From Bacteroidales bacterium (GTDB taxonomy: Bacteria; Bacteroidota; Bacteroidia; Bacteroidales; P3): a stretch of 32,186 nt of DNA. Under the pieces are notes generated by a model, which was not told where the DNA came from, did not search any database, and saw only the letters and a program-made list of their open reading frames with translations. The stretch is from positions 1-32,186 of the forward strand of contig JAEEHQ010000081.1 in assembly GCA_016280915.1 (NCBI GenBank), read 5' to 3'. Position 1 is the stretch's first letter; each line of letters opens with the position of its first letter. The translations under genes were made by a program, and so were the position numbers. This document shows, one piece after another, positions 7,700 to 15,973 of the stretch.

Positions 7700-9067
7700 T
7701 CAACACCCACTTCTACCCTTAAAGATGCGGAACAGGTCGCCCCAGGTGAATTTCTGCCCATAGCGCAGGATGGCGGTACGGTAGATCTTGGCGGCGGCCC
7801 AGATGCAGAGTGGGAAAGTGAGCAGGAGCAGCACCATAGAGAGTACTACCTGCCAGATGGGCACTCCGAAGGGAATGCGGAAGAGCATGGAGACGGGCGA
7901 GGTGAAGGGAATGATGGAAAGCCATGTGCTGATGGTGCCAGAAGGCTCGTTGACCATGGCCGGCATCAGCAAGATAGAGAGTATCAACGGGATGGTCATA
8001 GGTAGGGTAAACTGCTGAGAGTCTGTCTCATTATCCACCAATGAGCCCGCTGCGGCAAAGAGGGAAGCATAGAGCAGATAGCCAAAGATAAAATAGAAGA
8101 CAAAGAGCAGCAGAATCAGACCAAAATTGATGCTGCTGAGCCCCTCGATGAGGTCTTGTATCTCGTTGTCGACACCCATACCCGCCTCATACTGGGCAGC
8201 CTGATACTGAGCTGCTTGATATTGGCTAGTAGCTTCGGTACCTTTGGTGGAGATTTCGGTGACATGGCGGCTTTCGACCTGCTCGAAGAGATCGGCATTG
8301 GTGAACCGCAGCCCTCCCAACGCCACGCCCGAAAGCAACACCCAGAGGGCAAACTGCGTGAGGCCTACCAAACCAATGCCCACCACCTTGCCCATCATCA
8401 GCTGGAAAGGCTTGACGCTACATACAATAACCTCCACTATGCGACTGGTCTTCTCCTCCATGACTCCTCGCATCACCTGCGAGCCAAACATGAAGACGGC
8501 CATGAACACCAGAATGGCCAAAAGGGCACCAATAATCAGCTTTATCTGCAAGAAGCCAGCACGGCCGGTTTCGATATCCTGCGTGCGGAGCTTGATGCTG
8601 GTGCTGGTGATGAGGGCATAATCCTCGGGAGTGATGCCGTGGACATCCAAGAGGATGACATTACGCAAAATCTTCTGCAACTGATTGTTGACATCGCTCT
8701 GCACCGTTACCGAAGGGGCATCGGTGCGATAGTAAAGGTAGGCATCGGAAGGCAAGGTGGTTTCTCGTGCTGGGATATAGACAATGGCATCCAAGGAGTC
8801 GACAGTTTCCAGCTGACGCTTGGCATAGTCGATGCTGCCGGCATCGAAATAGGTGATGTCGCGACCGGAGACAAATTGTCCCTTGAAAAGGCCGCTGTCG
8901 TCGACCACCAACACATTGGAGTGCTCGAGTGGGCGGGAAGCCAAGACGATGGGTATGGCATAGATGGCAGCAATCAAGATGGGCACCACCAGGGTGAGGA
9001 CCCAGAAAGAGGGCTTTTTGACACGCGTGAGGTATTCGCGCTGTATGACGAGGAGAATTTTGTTCAT
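7700..9067 (-). CDS. ABC-2 type transporter permease (NatB-like)
   Basis: I start at the ATG at 9067 (MNKILLVIQREYLTRVKK); an in-frame TTG lies 9 nt upstream. That gives 455 residues. The N-terminus has the standard ABC-2 permease opening: a cytoplasmic ...REYxxRVKKPSFW stretch, then a membrane helix at about 20-42. A large extracytoplasmic domain of about 130 residues follows, and then about six helices, starting near LIIGALLAILVFMAVFMFG. The motif VMRGVMEEKTSRIVEVIVCSVKP is a hallmark of the NatB/ABC2_membrane_3 group. A loop near residues 278-295 holds a short repeat, YQAAQYQAAQYEAG. With the ATPase 30 nt upstream it forms an export ABC transporter; the NatAB comparison suggests ion or small-molecule efflux, but the substrate is not shown. 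Confidence 0.9.
   Translation of the reverse strand: MNKILLVIQREYLTRVKKPSFWVLTLVVPILIAAIYAIPIVLASRPLEHSNVLVVDDSGLFKGQFVSGRDITYFDAGSIDYAKRQLETVDSLDAIVYIPARETTLPSDAYLYYRTDAPSVTVQSDVNNQLQKILRNVILLDVHGITPEDYALITSTSIKLRTQDIETGRAGFLQIKLIIGALLAILVFMAVFMFGSQVMRGVMEEKTSRIVEVIVCSVKPFQLMMGKVVGIGLVGLTQFALWVLLSGVALGGLRFTNADLFEQVESRHVTEISTKGTEATSQYQAAQYQAAQYEAGMGVDNEIQDLIEGLSSINFGLILLLFVFYFIFGYLLYASLFAAAGSLVDNETDSQQFTLPMTIPLILSILLMPAMVNEPSGTISTWLSIIPFTSPVSMLFRIPFGVPIWQVVLSMVLLLLTFPLCIWAAAKIYRTAILRYGQKFTWGDLFRIFKGRSGC
8185..8232 (-). repeat. In-frame 15-bp repeat encoding YQAAQ units in the permease
   Basis: The minus strand encodes SQYQAAQYQAAQYEAG, three near-identical pentapeptide units in the loop before the last group of membrane helices. 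The DNA copies differ at synonymous positions, for example CAATATCAAGCAG against CAGTATCAGGCTG. The repeat is therefore not a very recent slippage product. Confidence 0.6.
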
Positions 9068-9097
9068 ATACAACAAGTAGTCTTTGTATTACTACGT

Positions 9098-9826
9098 TTA
9101 TTTCTGATAATTAGACTGATTTCCAGTCACGGTGTTGATAAAGATACGGTCGAGGTCCTGCCCGGGATATTGCGCCTTGATGTCAGCCAACGGCCCCGAA
9201 AGGACCACCTCGGAATGGTTGATAAGGGCAATGTCGTCACAAAGCTCCTCGGCGGAGGGCATATTGTGGGTGGAGAAGATGATGGTTGTGCCTTGCGCTT
9301 TGAGACGGAGTATTTCGCGCTTGAGGATATCGGCATTGACGGGGTCGAAACCGCTAAAAGGCTCATCGAAGATAAGCAGCTGTGGCTCATGCAACACCGT
9401 CACCACAAACTGCACCTTTTGCTGCATGCCTTTGGAGAGCTCCTCCACCTTGCGGTTCCACCAATTGTCTATTTCCAATCGGTCGAACCAATCGTGCAAC
9501 CTTTTCTCGGCCGTGGCCTTGTCCAACCCTTTGAGACGGGCCAGGTAGATGGCCTGCTCGCCCACTTTCATTTTTTTGTAGAGGCCTCGTTCCTCGGGTA
9601 GATAGCCAATCTGCATCACATCAGCATCCGTCATGGGATGTCCTTGGAAAATCAGCTGGCCACTATCGGGACGGATGATATGGTTGATGATGCGGATGAG
9701 CGTAGACTTGCCGGCACCATTGGGGCCCAACAAACCGAAAACCTTTCCTTGGCTGACATGGAGGGTCACATCGTTGAGCGCACGATAGTTGCCGAATGTT
9801 TTTGTGATATTATTGATTTGTAACAT
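9098..9826 (-). CDS. ABC transporter ATP-binding protein (NatA-like)
   Basis: The 242-residue single ABC domain begins MLQINNITKTFGNYRALNDV. Walker A is LLGPNGAGKST at about 32-42, and the Q-loop region is IGYLPEERGLYKKM. The signature is ELSKGMQQKVQ (LSKGM instead of LSGGQ, as in NatA-type ATPases), Walker B is LLIFDEPFSGFDPVN, and the switch histidine is in FSTHNM. It energises the permease encoded 30 nt downstream. It lies 40 nt downstream of the BatA-like gene and belongs to the same five-gene run. The LPEERGLY and LSKGMQQK patterns point to the DUF4162/NatA export subgroup. The substrate is unknown. Confidence 0.92.
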   Translation of the reverse strand: MLQINNITKTFGNYRALNDVTLHVSQGKVFGLLGPNGAGKSTLIRIINHIIRPDSGQLIFQGHPMTDADVMQIGYLPEERGLYKKMKVGEQAIYLARLKGLDKATAEKRLHDWFDRLEIDNWWNRKVEELSKGMQQKVQFVVTVLHEPQLLIFDEPFSGFDPVNADILKREILRLKAQGTTIIFSTHNMPSAEELCDDIALINHSEVVLSGPLADIKAQYPGQDLDRIFINTVTGNQSNYQK

Positions 9827-9866
9827 AATAGCATATTGTGCAGAGAAATGTACTTATGATGGCGAC

Positions 9867-11909
9867 TTATCTTTTTTGTGGTATTCGAATCAGTAAGATC
9901 TCAGCCAAGATGGCCAGCAAAGCCAACAGCAGACACCATCGCCAGAGCGGGGTGCCCTGACTGCGTTGGCGGATGTAGTCGGTCATGGACTTCTGGGCTG
10001 AGGGCACGACACTACAATGGTCAAGATGGGCATCAGCTATCAGCTTTTTCACTTCGCTACGGTCATAGAAAGCCAGGTCCGACTCCTGCCTGCTATAGTT
10101 GAAGGAGAGTCCCTCGATTGCTGTACCCTTATCAACCAGCTGGTAGTTGCCTGCAACGGTTACCTCACCATGCGGCACCATGCATTGCACCGCCCCCATA
10201 CGGCGGATGTCGGGTATCACATCCACGCTGCCGTCGCCGTTGAGCAGGTGTGCCACACGCTCGGCATCATAGCTGCCTGTGAGCGGGATGGGCTCGGTGC
10301 CCGTCAGCAGATAGTAGGGCTGTTGCAAAGGAGTGCTATAGAGCGCCATATTGTAAAGGGTAGGCACAAATAAGGCCTGCTGAACGAAGTCGGTGTGCTC
10401 TTTGCGTAAGGGTGTGGAGAGTAGATAGCACCGACCGGAACCCACCGGCGTTACTGTGAGGAATTCGCTACCGTCGAGCAAACGAATGAGCGACTGCGCC
10501 ACGGTGCTTGCCGAGAGGTTGAGGCGATAGTAACCCATGGCTGTGGGAAGTTCCATCTCCTTGTTTTGGCCTTGGAAGACTCCCTGATAGAGCTCTGCCA
10601 CCAGCTGCACCTCTTCGGCACGGGTCTGCCGCTCCACCCATGAACCCAACTGGGGCATCTGCAGGGCGGCAAGGAACTGGTTGTATGAGGTGACCTCAAC
10701 GTTCTCACCTGGCACGATTAGCAGGGAGCCTCCATCCGCAACAAACTCTTGCAAGGTATGGGCCATGCCGGAGGAAATGCTGTGCAGCTCGTCGAGGATG
10801 ATGAATTGGTTGTCGGTCAGATGGGCATAGTCCACTTGGGAGACTGATACCTGGCTGTAATCCACCAAGGAATCGTCCTGGAAAAGCTTTTGCAAATAGG
10901 GGTTCTCCCCTCCCCCACTAATGGCCAACATGGGCACTCGATGCATGACGGCAAGGGAGAAAAAGAGTTTGTCGTCGAAGGTGATGGGATAATCGGAGGT
11001 CTCCACATATCCTTGCACCACACCCTCTTCTTCTATTGAAAATGACATGACAGCCTTAGCCCGCTTATGCGCACCGACATTCACGGCCGTGAGGGCCCGC
11101 TGCTTGTCGCCGACAAAGAGGCGCAGAGGCAGATTTTCCACCTCCTTGTCGCCATTGTTCGTCACCCACACTTCCACATACACCGTGGCTCCGCGGAAAA
11201 AGGCCGGACTATTGAAGGCGAGACTGTCGATGAAGAGGTTGGCCACCTCAGTACCACCCAAGGGGATAAAGGTGGTGAGAATCAAACTGTCAGTAGGATA
11301 ATTGTGGATGTCGGCTGTTGTCTGCTGGAAATCGCTGATGAGATAGGCGTGGCGGTTGGCAGCTGTAGCCGAGTGAAGGAATTCGTTCTGCCGCAAGGCA
11401 ATAGAAGAGATAGGCACCGAGACAGCACTTACCTCCAGTTCTTCGATGGAGGAGAGAAACTCATCGCGGCTAAGCCAACGGAACTGAGCCCCTTGGGCAT
11501 CGTTGGTGAGCAGCTGAAAATGCACATCGGGCTTGTAGGCTTCAACAATCTCACGAGCCTTTTTCTTGGCACTTTCTATCAGGCTGCCCTCCATGCCTCC
11601 ACTCTCCATGCTGTAGGAGTTGTCCACATAGACGCTCACCACGGTGCCACCCGCCCGTAGCTGGGAGTTCTTGTTGGGGATGACAGGCTGGCAGAATGCC
11701 AACACCAAGAATACAATGGTGAGGATTCGCGCCAACAGTATCAGTAGTTTGCGTAGATTGTTCTGCTTGCGGTTCTCGCTCTGCAGCTCCTCCAACATAT
11801 CGACATTGCTGAAATAGACCTTCTTGTAGCGGCGCAGCTGCAACAAGTGTATCGCTATCGGGATGCCTACGGCCACAAGGCCTATGAGGTAGAGTGGGAC
11901 GGTGAGCAT
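9867..11909 (-). CDS. BatA-type membrane protein with vWA domain
   Basis: The product has 680 residues. The N-terminus (MLTVPLYLIGLVAVGIPIAIHLLQLRR, outlined) is the BatA/aerotolerance N-terminal region, with membrane helices at about 5-23 and 55-75. A von Willebrand A domain follows, with MIDAS motif D96-N-S98-Y-S100 (YVDNSYSM). A long periplasmic region contains a CARDB-like stretch (VYVEVWVTNNGDKEVENLPL) and a DUF4159/GATase-like region (LLIVPGENVEV). A single C-terminal helix (WRWCLLLALLAILAEILLI) ends in a basic tail. BatA-like proteins of Bacteroidota are linked to envelope stress and MoxR-type ATPases, but no moxR or other bat genes are present here. The gene starts 3 nt after the nth stop and is 40 nt ahead of the ABC ATPase, so it is probably co-transcribed. 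Partners are unknown. Confidence 0.85.
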   Translation of the reverse strand: MLTVPLYLIGLVAVGIPIAIHLLQLRRYKKVYFSNVDMLEELQSENRKQNNLRKLLILLARILTIVFLVLAFCQPVIPNKNSQLRAGGTVVSVYVDNSYSMESGGMEGSLIESAKKKAREIVEAYKPDVHFQLLTNDAQGAQFRWLSRDEFLSSIEELEVSAVSVPISSIALRQNEFLHSATAANRHAYLISDFQQTTADIHNYPTDSLILTTFIPLGGTEVANLFIDSLAFNSPAFFRGATVYVEVWVTNNGDKEVENLPLRLFVGDKQRALTAVNVGAHKRAKAVMSFSIEEEGVVQGYVETSDYPITFDDKLFFSLAVMHRVPMLAISGGGENPYLQKLFQDDSLVDYSQVSVSQVDYAHLTDNQFIILDELHSISSGMAHTLQEFVADGGSLLIVPGENVEVTSYNQFLAALQMPQLGSWVERQTRAEEVQLVAELYQGVFQGQNKEMELPTAMGYYRLNLSASTVAQSLIRLLDGSEFLTVTPVGSGRCYLLSTPLRKEHTDFVQQALFVPTLYNMALYSTPLQQPYYLLTGTEPIPLTGSYDAERVAHLLNGDGSVDVIPDIRRMGAVQCMVPHGEVTVAGNYQLVDKGTAIEGLSFNYSRQESDLAFYDRSEVKKLIADAHLDHCSVVPSAQKSMTDYIRQRSQGTPLWRWCLLLALLAILAEILLIRIPQKR

Positions 11910-11912
11910 GGG

Positions 11913-12563
11913 CTATTTCTTTTTCTCTTGTTGGGTTTTGAAATAAATGCAGATGTCGGCGATGCCACATTCGGTGCAATGGGGCTTGCGGGCCTGACAC
12001 ACATAACGGCCATGGAGTATCAGCCAATGGTGGGCGATGGGAATCTTTTCTGGGGGAATGTGCTTGGTAAGTTCGCGTTCGGTTTGCAGCGGGTTTTTGC
12101 TGTTTTTGGTAAGGCCGATGCGGTTGGCTACTCGGAAGACATGGGTGTCCACGGCCAAGGCTGGCAGATTGAACACTACCGACGCTATCACGTTGGCGGT
12201 TTTGCGGCCCACACCGGGGAGGGTCTGCAATTCGTCCACATCGCTTGGCACCTGGCCTCCAAAGTCGGCCACCAGTTTCTGCGCCATACCCACCAGATGC
12301 TTGCTTTTGTTGTTAGGATAGGAGATGGAATGGATGTAGGAAAAGATCTCCTCAGGGGTGGCCTTGGCCATGGCATCGGCATCGGGATAGGCAGCAAAGA
12401 GTGCCGGCGTGGTCATATTCACCCGCTTGTCGGTGCATTGTGCCGAAAGAATGACCGCCACCAACAGTTGGAATGGGTCGTTATAGTGCAACTCCGTCTC
12501 CGCCGTGGGACGTGCTACCTCAAAATAAGCTATTAGTCGGGCGTATCGTTCTTTCTGTGTCAT
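11913..12563 (-). CDS. nth: Endonuclease III (DNA glycosylase/AP lyase)
   Basis: The product has 216 residues, close to E. coli Nth (211). The helix-hairpin-helix LPGVGRKTA contains the catalytic lysine K121, and VDTHV supplies the catalytic aspartate D139. The [4Fe-4S] cluster ligands are C189, C196, C199 and C205 in the standard C-X6-C-X2-C-X5-C spacing. It removes oxidised pyrimidines in base excision repair. The gene sits 29 nt after an endonuclease/exonuclease/phosphatase-family gene and 3 nt ahead of the BatA-like gene. Its expression is therefore probably tied to that envelope-related operon. All key residues are intact. Confidence 0.95.
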   Translation of the reverse strand: MTQKERYARLIAYFEVARPTAETELHYNDPFQLLVAVILSAQCTDKRVNMTTPALFAAYPDADAMAKATPEEIFSYIHSISYPNNKSKHLVGMAQKLVADFGGQVPSDVDELQTLPGVGRKTANVIASVVFNLPALAVDTHVFRVANRIGLTKNSKNPLQTERELTKHIPPEKIPIAHHWLILHGRYVCQARKPHCTECGIADICIYFKTQQEKKK

Positions 12564-12592
12564 CGTGTTGCGTTTTGAGGTACTATGCAGCG

Positions 12593-13672
12593 CTATTCTT
12601 CTTCGGGTTGAGGGGCAAGGTCGAACTGGACAACAATAGGATAGTGGTCGGAGATATTGGTCTTGATGCGCTTGTATGAAAGTGCCTTGATATCCTCGCT
12701 GTGTAGAATATAGTCAATGCGGAAGGCGGGATAGGGGCCATGGTAGGTGGTGCCGAATCCTCTGCCCTGCTCGACATAAGGGTCGCAGAGCATCTTTGTG
12801 GCTTGTTGATAAATATAAGATGCGGGCGTGTCGTTGAAATCGCCTGCTATGATGATGGGGATGCGGGAATTCTCCACCAAGGGTTTCAGGTCCTCTTTCC
12901 ACTCAAATTCATGGCAACGAGTAGTCTCCTTGAACTTGCTGAGGAGTTTGTGCGTCGAGGTGCTGTCGTACTGCGCATGGCTCAACTGCTCGAAGCTTCG
13001 CAAGTCTTCATTGTCCAACTGATAGGAATCCAGATGTACACAGCAAATGCGTACCGGGTGACCATTCTTGACAACATCAACAAAGAACTTGGAAGGTTTG
13101 TGCATGTCATACACTTGAGAGAAGGGATAGCGCGAATAGAGCACCAGGGGCGACCGCGTGTTATTGCCATGCACGCCATAGTGGTAGACATATCCACGGG
13201 TGAGGAAACTGTCCAACAGATTGACCTTCCCCCCAGCATAACATTCCTGCAGGCTCATCACGTCGGGTTGCTCCTCGTCAAGCATCCGGAGGAAAAGCAC
13301 CGCGCCCGAATCGCGGGTCATCAGGGTGTCGTCGTCGAGGCCTGTGAAGCTATGGGTGTTGAAGGTCATCACCTTGAGGGTGTTGGCATCGGGAGCCACC
13401 TCCAAGGTACCGCCCACCTGAAAGAACAGCGGCACAAAAGAAAACCGGATGGCAATGGCGGCGACAGAGATGAGAAACTCCCATCGCGAGAGGCAGAGCC
13501 AGAGGATAACAAATACCACATTGGCCAAGAGCAATGGGAAATAGGCGTAGCTGAAAATGGAAACCCACCAGATTTTGGTGGGCGGAATGAGCCCAGCAAA
13601 AGTGGACAACAACATCACTACGGCAAATAGTAAGTTTAAAATCAGTAAGATGTAGCGAAAGAACTTTCTCAT
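12593..13672 (-). CDS. Membrane-anchored endonuclease/exonuclease/phosphatase-family protein
   Basis: The product has 359 residues. Three hydrophobic helices occupy the first ~90 residues (FFRYILLILNLLFAVVMLL, WVSIFSYAYFPLLLANVVFV and the stretch up to FVPLFF). A catalytic domain of the exo/endonuclease/phosphatase fold follows. Its metal-binding and catalytic motifs are visible: KVMTFNTHSF, DVMSLQECY, CCVHLDSYQ, IIAGDFNDTP and the closing SDHYPIVVQFD. The soluble domain probably faces the periplasm. Substrates in this superfamily range from DNA to phospholipids and inositol phosphates, so no reaction is assigned. It is first in the five-gene run; a TATCTTTG element ends 22 nt before its ATG. 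Confidence 0.88.
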   Translation of the reverse strand: MRKFFRYILLILNLLFAVVMLLSTFAGLIPPTKIWWVSIFSYAYFPLLLANVVFVILWLCLSRWEFLISVAAIAIRFSFVPLFFQVGGTLEVAPDANTLKVMTFNTHSFTGLDDDTLMTRDSGAVLFLRMLDEEQPDVMSLQECYAGGKVNLLDSFLTRGYVYHYGVHGNNTRSPLVLYSRYPFSQVYDMHKPSKFFVDVVKNGHPVRICCVHLDSYQLDNEDLRSFEQLSHAQYDSTSTHKLLSKFKETTRCHEFEWKEDLKPLVENSRIPIIIAGDFNDTPASYIYQQATKMLCDPYVEQGRGFGTTYHGPYPAFRIDYILHSEDIKALSYKRIKTNISDHYPIVVQFDLAPQPEEE

Positions 13673-13694
13673 AAACTCATATTGATAGAAATTG

Positions 13695-13702
13695 CAAAGA
13701 TA
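13695..13702 (-). promoter_or_regulatory. -7 element (TATCTTTG) driving the five-gene minus-strand run
   Basis: Minus-strand TATCTTTG is a perfect -7 element, 22 nt before the ATG at 13672. It is divergent from the aroE promoter about 100 bp away. No convincing -33 element was found. Confidence 0.6.
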
Positions 13703-13797
13703 CGAAAATTATTTGTTTTAGCACCTTTCATTTTTTACGCCCATACCCAAGCCAACGTCTCGGGCAATCTTTCTTTTACCAATTCGGCCTTTTTTTG

Positions 13798-13805
13798 TAT
13801 TTTTG
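13798..13805 (+). promoter_or_regulatory. aroE -7 element (TATTTTTG), 4 nt before the start codon
   Basis: TATTTTTG matches TAnnTTTG. It ends only 4 nt before the aroE ATG at 13810, so a transcript starting at the usual distance would be leaderless or nearly so. A -33 element is weak (TTTTAC near 13774). Confidence 0.5.
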
Positions 13806-13809
13806 CACC

Positions 13810-14556
13810 ATGAAAAAATATGGACTTATAGGAAAGAAACTGGGCCATTCGTGGTCGAAAGACTGGTTTGAGAAGATGTTTCGGCAGGAAGGCATTCGAG
13901 ATGCAGCATACCAGCTTTACGAGCTACCAACTACCGACAACCTGTCCCAATGGGTGGCTCAGGAAGGACTCCTTGGATTCAATGTTACTATCCCATATAA
14001 ACAGAAGGTCATCCCTATGATGGATGGCCTGGACCCAGAGGCGGAAGCCATTGGCGCCGTCAATTGCGTGGAGGTGGTAGGGGGCAGGATGATTGGTCAC
14101 AACACCGATGCTCCAGCTTTCGCCCAAACGCTGCAACCCCTTCTCCATCCATGGCATAGCCAGGCCCTTATCCTCGGCACCGGCGGAGCCTCCAAAGCCG
14201 TGGCGTACGCGCTCCAGCAGCTCGGAATCAGCTTTACTTTTGTCTCCCGCACACCCGAAAAGCATCCTCATGCCATCAGCTATGCCGCAGCATTGGATTG
14301 CTGCTCCCAAACCTACCTGATTGTCAACTGTACCCCCGCAGGGATGTTCCCTGATGTGGACCAATCGCCTTGGCCCAACACCCCTCCCCTCACCGAGCGC
14401 CATCTTTGCTACGACCTCATCTACAATCCCACCAAAACACGCTTTCTCCAACAAGCCAAAAGATGCGGAGCTTCCATCGTCAACGGACTCGCCATGCTGG
14501 AGCACCAAGCCCAGCTCAGCTGGCAGATATGGCTAGACAGCCAGCAAGATAAATGA
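13810..14556 (+). CDS. aroE: Shikimate dehydrogenase
   Basis: The product has 248 residues from the ATG at 13810; an upstream in-frame TTG at 13795 falls just before the -7 element and is unlikely to be used. Shikimate-binding serines S14 and S16 lie in LGHSWSKDWF. The catalytic pair is K64 in FNVTIPYKQK and D100 in GHNTDA. The nucleotide-binding loop is LGTGGASKA at about 122-130, and SRTP at 146-149 lies where the NADP-phosphate-binding N/S-R-T motif sits. NCTPAGM (173-179) and YDLIYNPTKT are standard. It reduces 3-dehydroshikimate to shikimate in aromatic amino acid synthesis. At 248 residues it is somewhat shorter than E. coli AroE (272). It is convergent with the T9SS gene, with 20 nt between the two stops. 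Confidence 0.94.
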   Translation: MKKYGLIGKKLGHSWSKDWFEKMFRQEGIRDAAYQLYELPTTDNLSQWVAQEGLLGFNVTIPYKQKVIPMMDGLDPEAEAIGAVNCVEVVGGRMIGHNTDAPAFAQTLQPLLHPWHSQALILGTGGASKAVAYALQQLGISFTFVSRTPEKHPHAISYAAALDCCSQTYLIVNCTPAGMFPDVDQSPWPNTPPLTERHLCYDLIYNPTKTRFLQQAKRCGASIVNGLAMLEHQAQLSWQIWLDSQQDK

Positions 14557-14576
14557 TGCGAACTGGGGATAGCAAC

Positions 14577-15788
14577 TCATGGGCACATCTTCACCACCCG
14601 CAACGGCTGTGTGCTTCCCCTTTGCGACACCACCCGCACCAAATACTGTTCAGCAGGCATGCCACTCAACGATAGCTGCATCCGTTCTGAGGTGACAGGC
14701 CGCTTCAACAATTCCCTGCCATCGGTGGCATAGAGAACCACACGAGCATCCTGTAAGTCATTCGTTGCCTTAGGTATTTCAAGATTCAGCAAACCCCTTG
14801 TGGGATTGGGGAAAGCTTTCAGCATCGGACGTTCCAAGGCCCCGAAGCCTTCAACCGATGTCGTGTCGGGATAGAGGTAGTCTCTCAAGTATTCCGATAA
14901 GTCCAACTCCAACAGGGCTGCCTGATTGCTTATACCCAGTTGATTGAATCGCTCCTGGGTAAGATAATAATGCAAGCCGTCCCTACTGACGATGGCTTCC
15001 ATCTGCGAACCGACACCGTTTCCCAACACCAATCGTCGGTTCTCTCCACCGAAGAAGTTATGTCCCTGGTAATCATAAAACAACCAGACAAAAGGCTGGC
15101 ACAAAAGACTGTAACCACACAGCACCAACAAACAAGTCTCGGGATGAAGCCATGCCCCTGTAACCAACCCTCCGATATTAAACTGATGACAAGCAGCAGC
15201 GGTATATTCACCTGGTTGCTTGGGCAGAGCATAGCAGATGGTTTGCTGGGTGGTCCATTGTTTGCTGAACAGATAGAGGCTGTCGCCTGCTGCCACCATG
15301 GCCTCACAGTCGAAGTCGGTGATGGGGAGGGCCTCATGGTCATTGGGAGCCTCTGGGTCATAACCAAAGAAGAGAAAGGTGGTAGTGTCCACCACATAGT
15401 TGCCCCTAAACAAATCAGACTTGGACATTCGGTAGATGTACAACTCGCTGCGCAGCTGAGGATGGTTGTTGCCGAAATCGCCAAAATAGAAATAGTCTTC
15501 GTCCTGCGCAACCTCCTCCATATCCTCTATGGGGAGGTGTGTGTCGATGATGCCTTCAATGGCACCAGTCTCTGCATCAATGGCATAGAAAACAATGTCG
15601 CCGTGGTCGTTGAGTGTCCACAGCCGGTCTTGCCAATAGAAAAGAGAGGAGGTGTTGTTCAGCGTGTCACTCAGTTGTCCCACGACCGTAGCTGTGACAT
15701 TGGTTTTGGGAATGCGACGAGATTGCGCATTCGCACCTACACAATTAACTATCAGCAATATAACAAGTAAAATCTTAACATATTTCAT
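14577..15788 (-). CDS. Secreted T9SS cargo protein with C-terminal sorting domain
   Basis: The product has 403 residues. A Sec signal peptide (MKYVKILLVILLIVNCVGANA) is followed by a beta-rich region with repeated SLFYWQDRLWTLNDHGD-, YFYFGDFGNNHPQ-, DSLYLFSKQW- and MEAIVSRDGLHYYLTQE-like strands. This suggests a beta-propeller. The last ~80 residues form a type-A type IX sorting domain: KAFPNPTRGLLNLEIP, then VVLYATDGRELLKR, then LSLSGMPAEQYLVRVV. The protein should therefore be exported by Sec, cross the outer membrane through T9SS and be attached or released at the surface. Its ligand or enzymatic role is unknown. Upstream, TATCTTTT/TATTTTTG candidates overlap in a T-rich stretch (15789-15830). 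Confidence 0.85.
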   Translation of the reverse strand: MKYVKILLVILLIVNCVGANAQSRRIPKTNVTATVVGQLSDTLNNTSSLFYWQDRLWTLNDHGDIVFYAIDAETGAIEGIIDTHLPIEDMEEVAQDEDYFYFGDFGNNHPQLRSELYIYRMSKSDLFRGNYVVDTTTFLFFGYDPEAPNDHEALPITDFDCEAMVAAGDSLYLFSKQWTTQQTICYALPKQPGEYTAAACHQFNIGGLVTGAWLHPETCLLVLCGYSLLCQPFVWLFYDYQGHNFFGGENRRLVLGNGVGSQMEAIVSRDGLHYYLTQERFNQLGISNQAALLELDLSEYLRDYLYPDTTSVEGFGALERPMLKAFPNPTRGLLNLEIPKATNDLQDARVVLYATDGRELLKRPVTSERMQLSLSGMPAEQYLVRVVSQRGSTQPLRVVKMCP

Positions 15789-15934
15789 CTAACAAAAATA
15801 GCAAAAAAAAGATAAACAAAACAGAAAAAAACGTCAAGCAGATGTACGAAGAAAACTAACTGCATACTACCTACTGTTTCTCAGATGTTAATCGGTAACT
15901 GTTAACCGCATATTGTTAAATATATATACATTCC

Positions 15935-15964
15935 TTGCTAATCCAGCAAAAAGTCGTATCTTTG
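15935..15964 (+). promoter_or_regulatory. Promoter of the acyltransferase gene (TTG-N19-TATCTTTG)
   Basis: TTG at 15935-15937, a 19-nt spacer, and TATCTTTG at 15957-15964 match the Bacteroidota consensus and spacing. The -7 element ends 9 nt before the ATG at 15974, leaving a leader of only a few nucleotides. Confidence 0.75.
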
Positions 15965-15973
15965 CAAATCATT

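Noticed and set aside
13563..13581. CCCACCA/TGGTGGG hairpin near the start of the exo/endo/phosphatase-family gene
   Set aside because: It lies inside the coding sequence of a transmembrane segment and is most simply explained by codon content; no T-tract follows.
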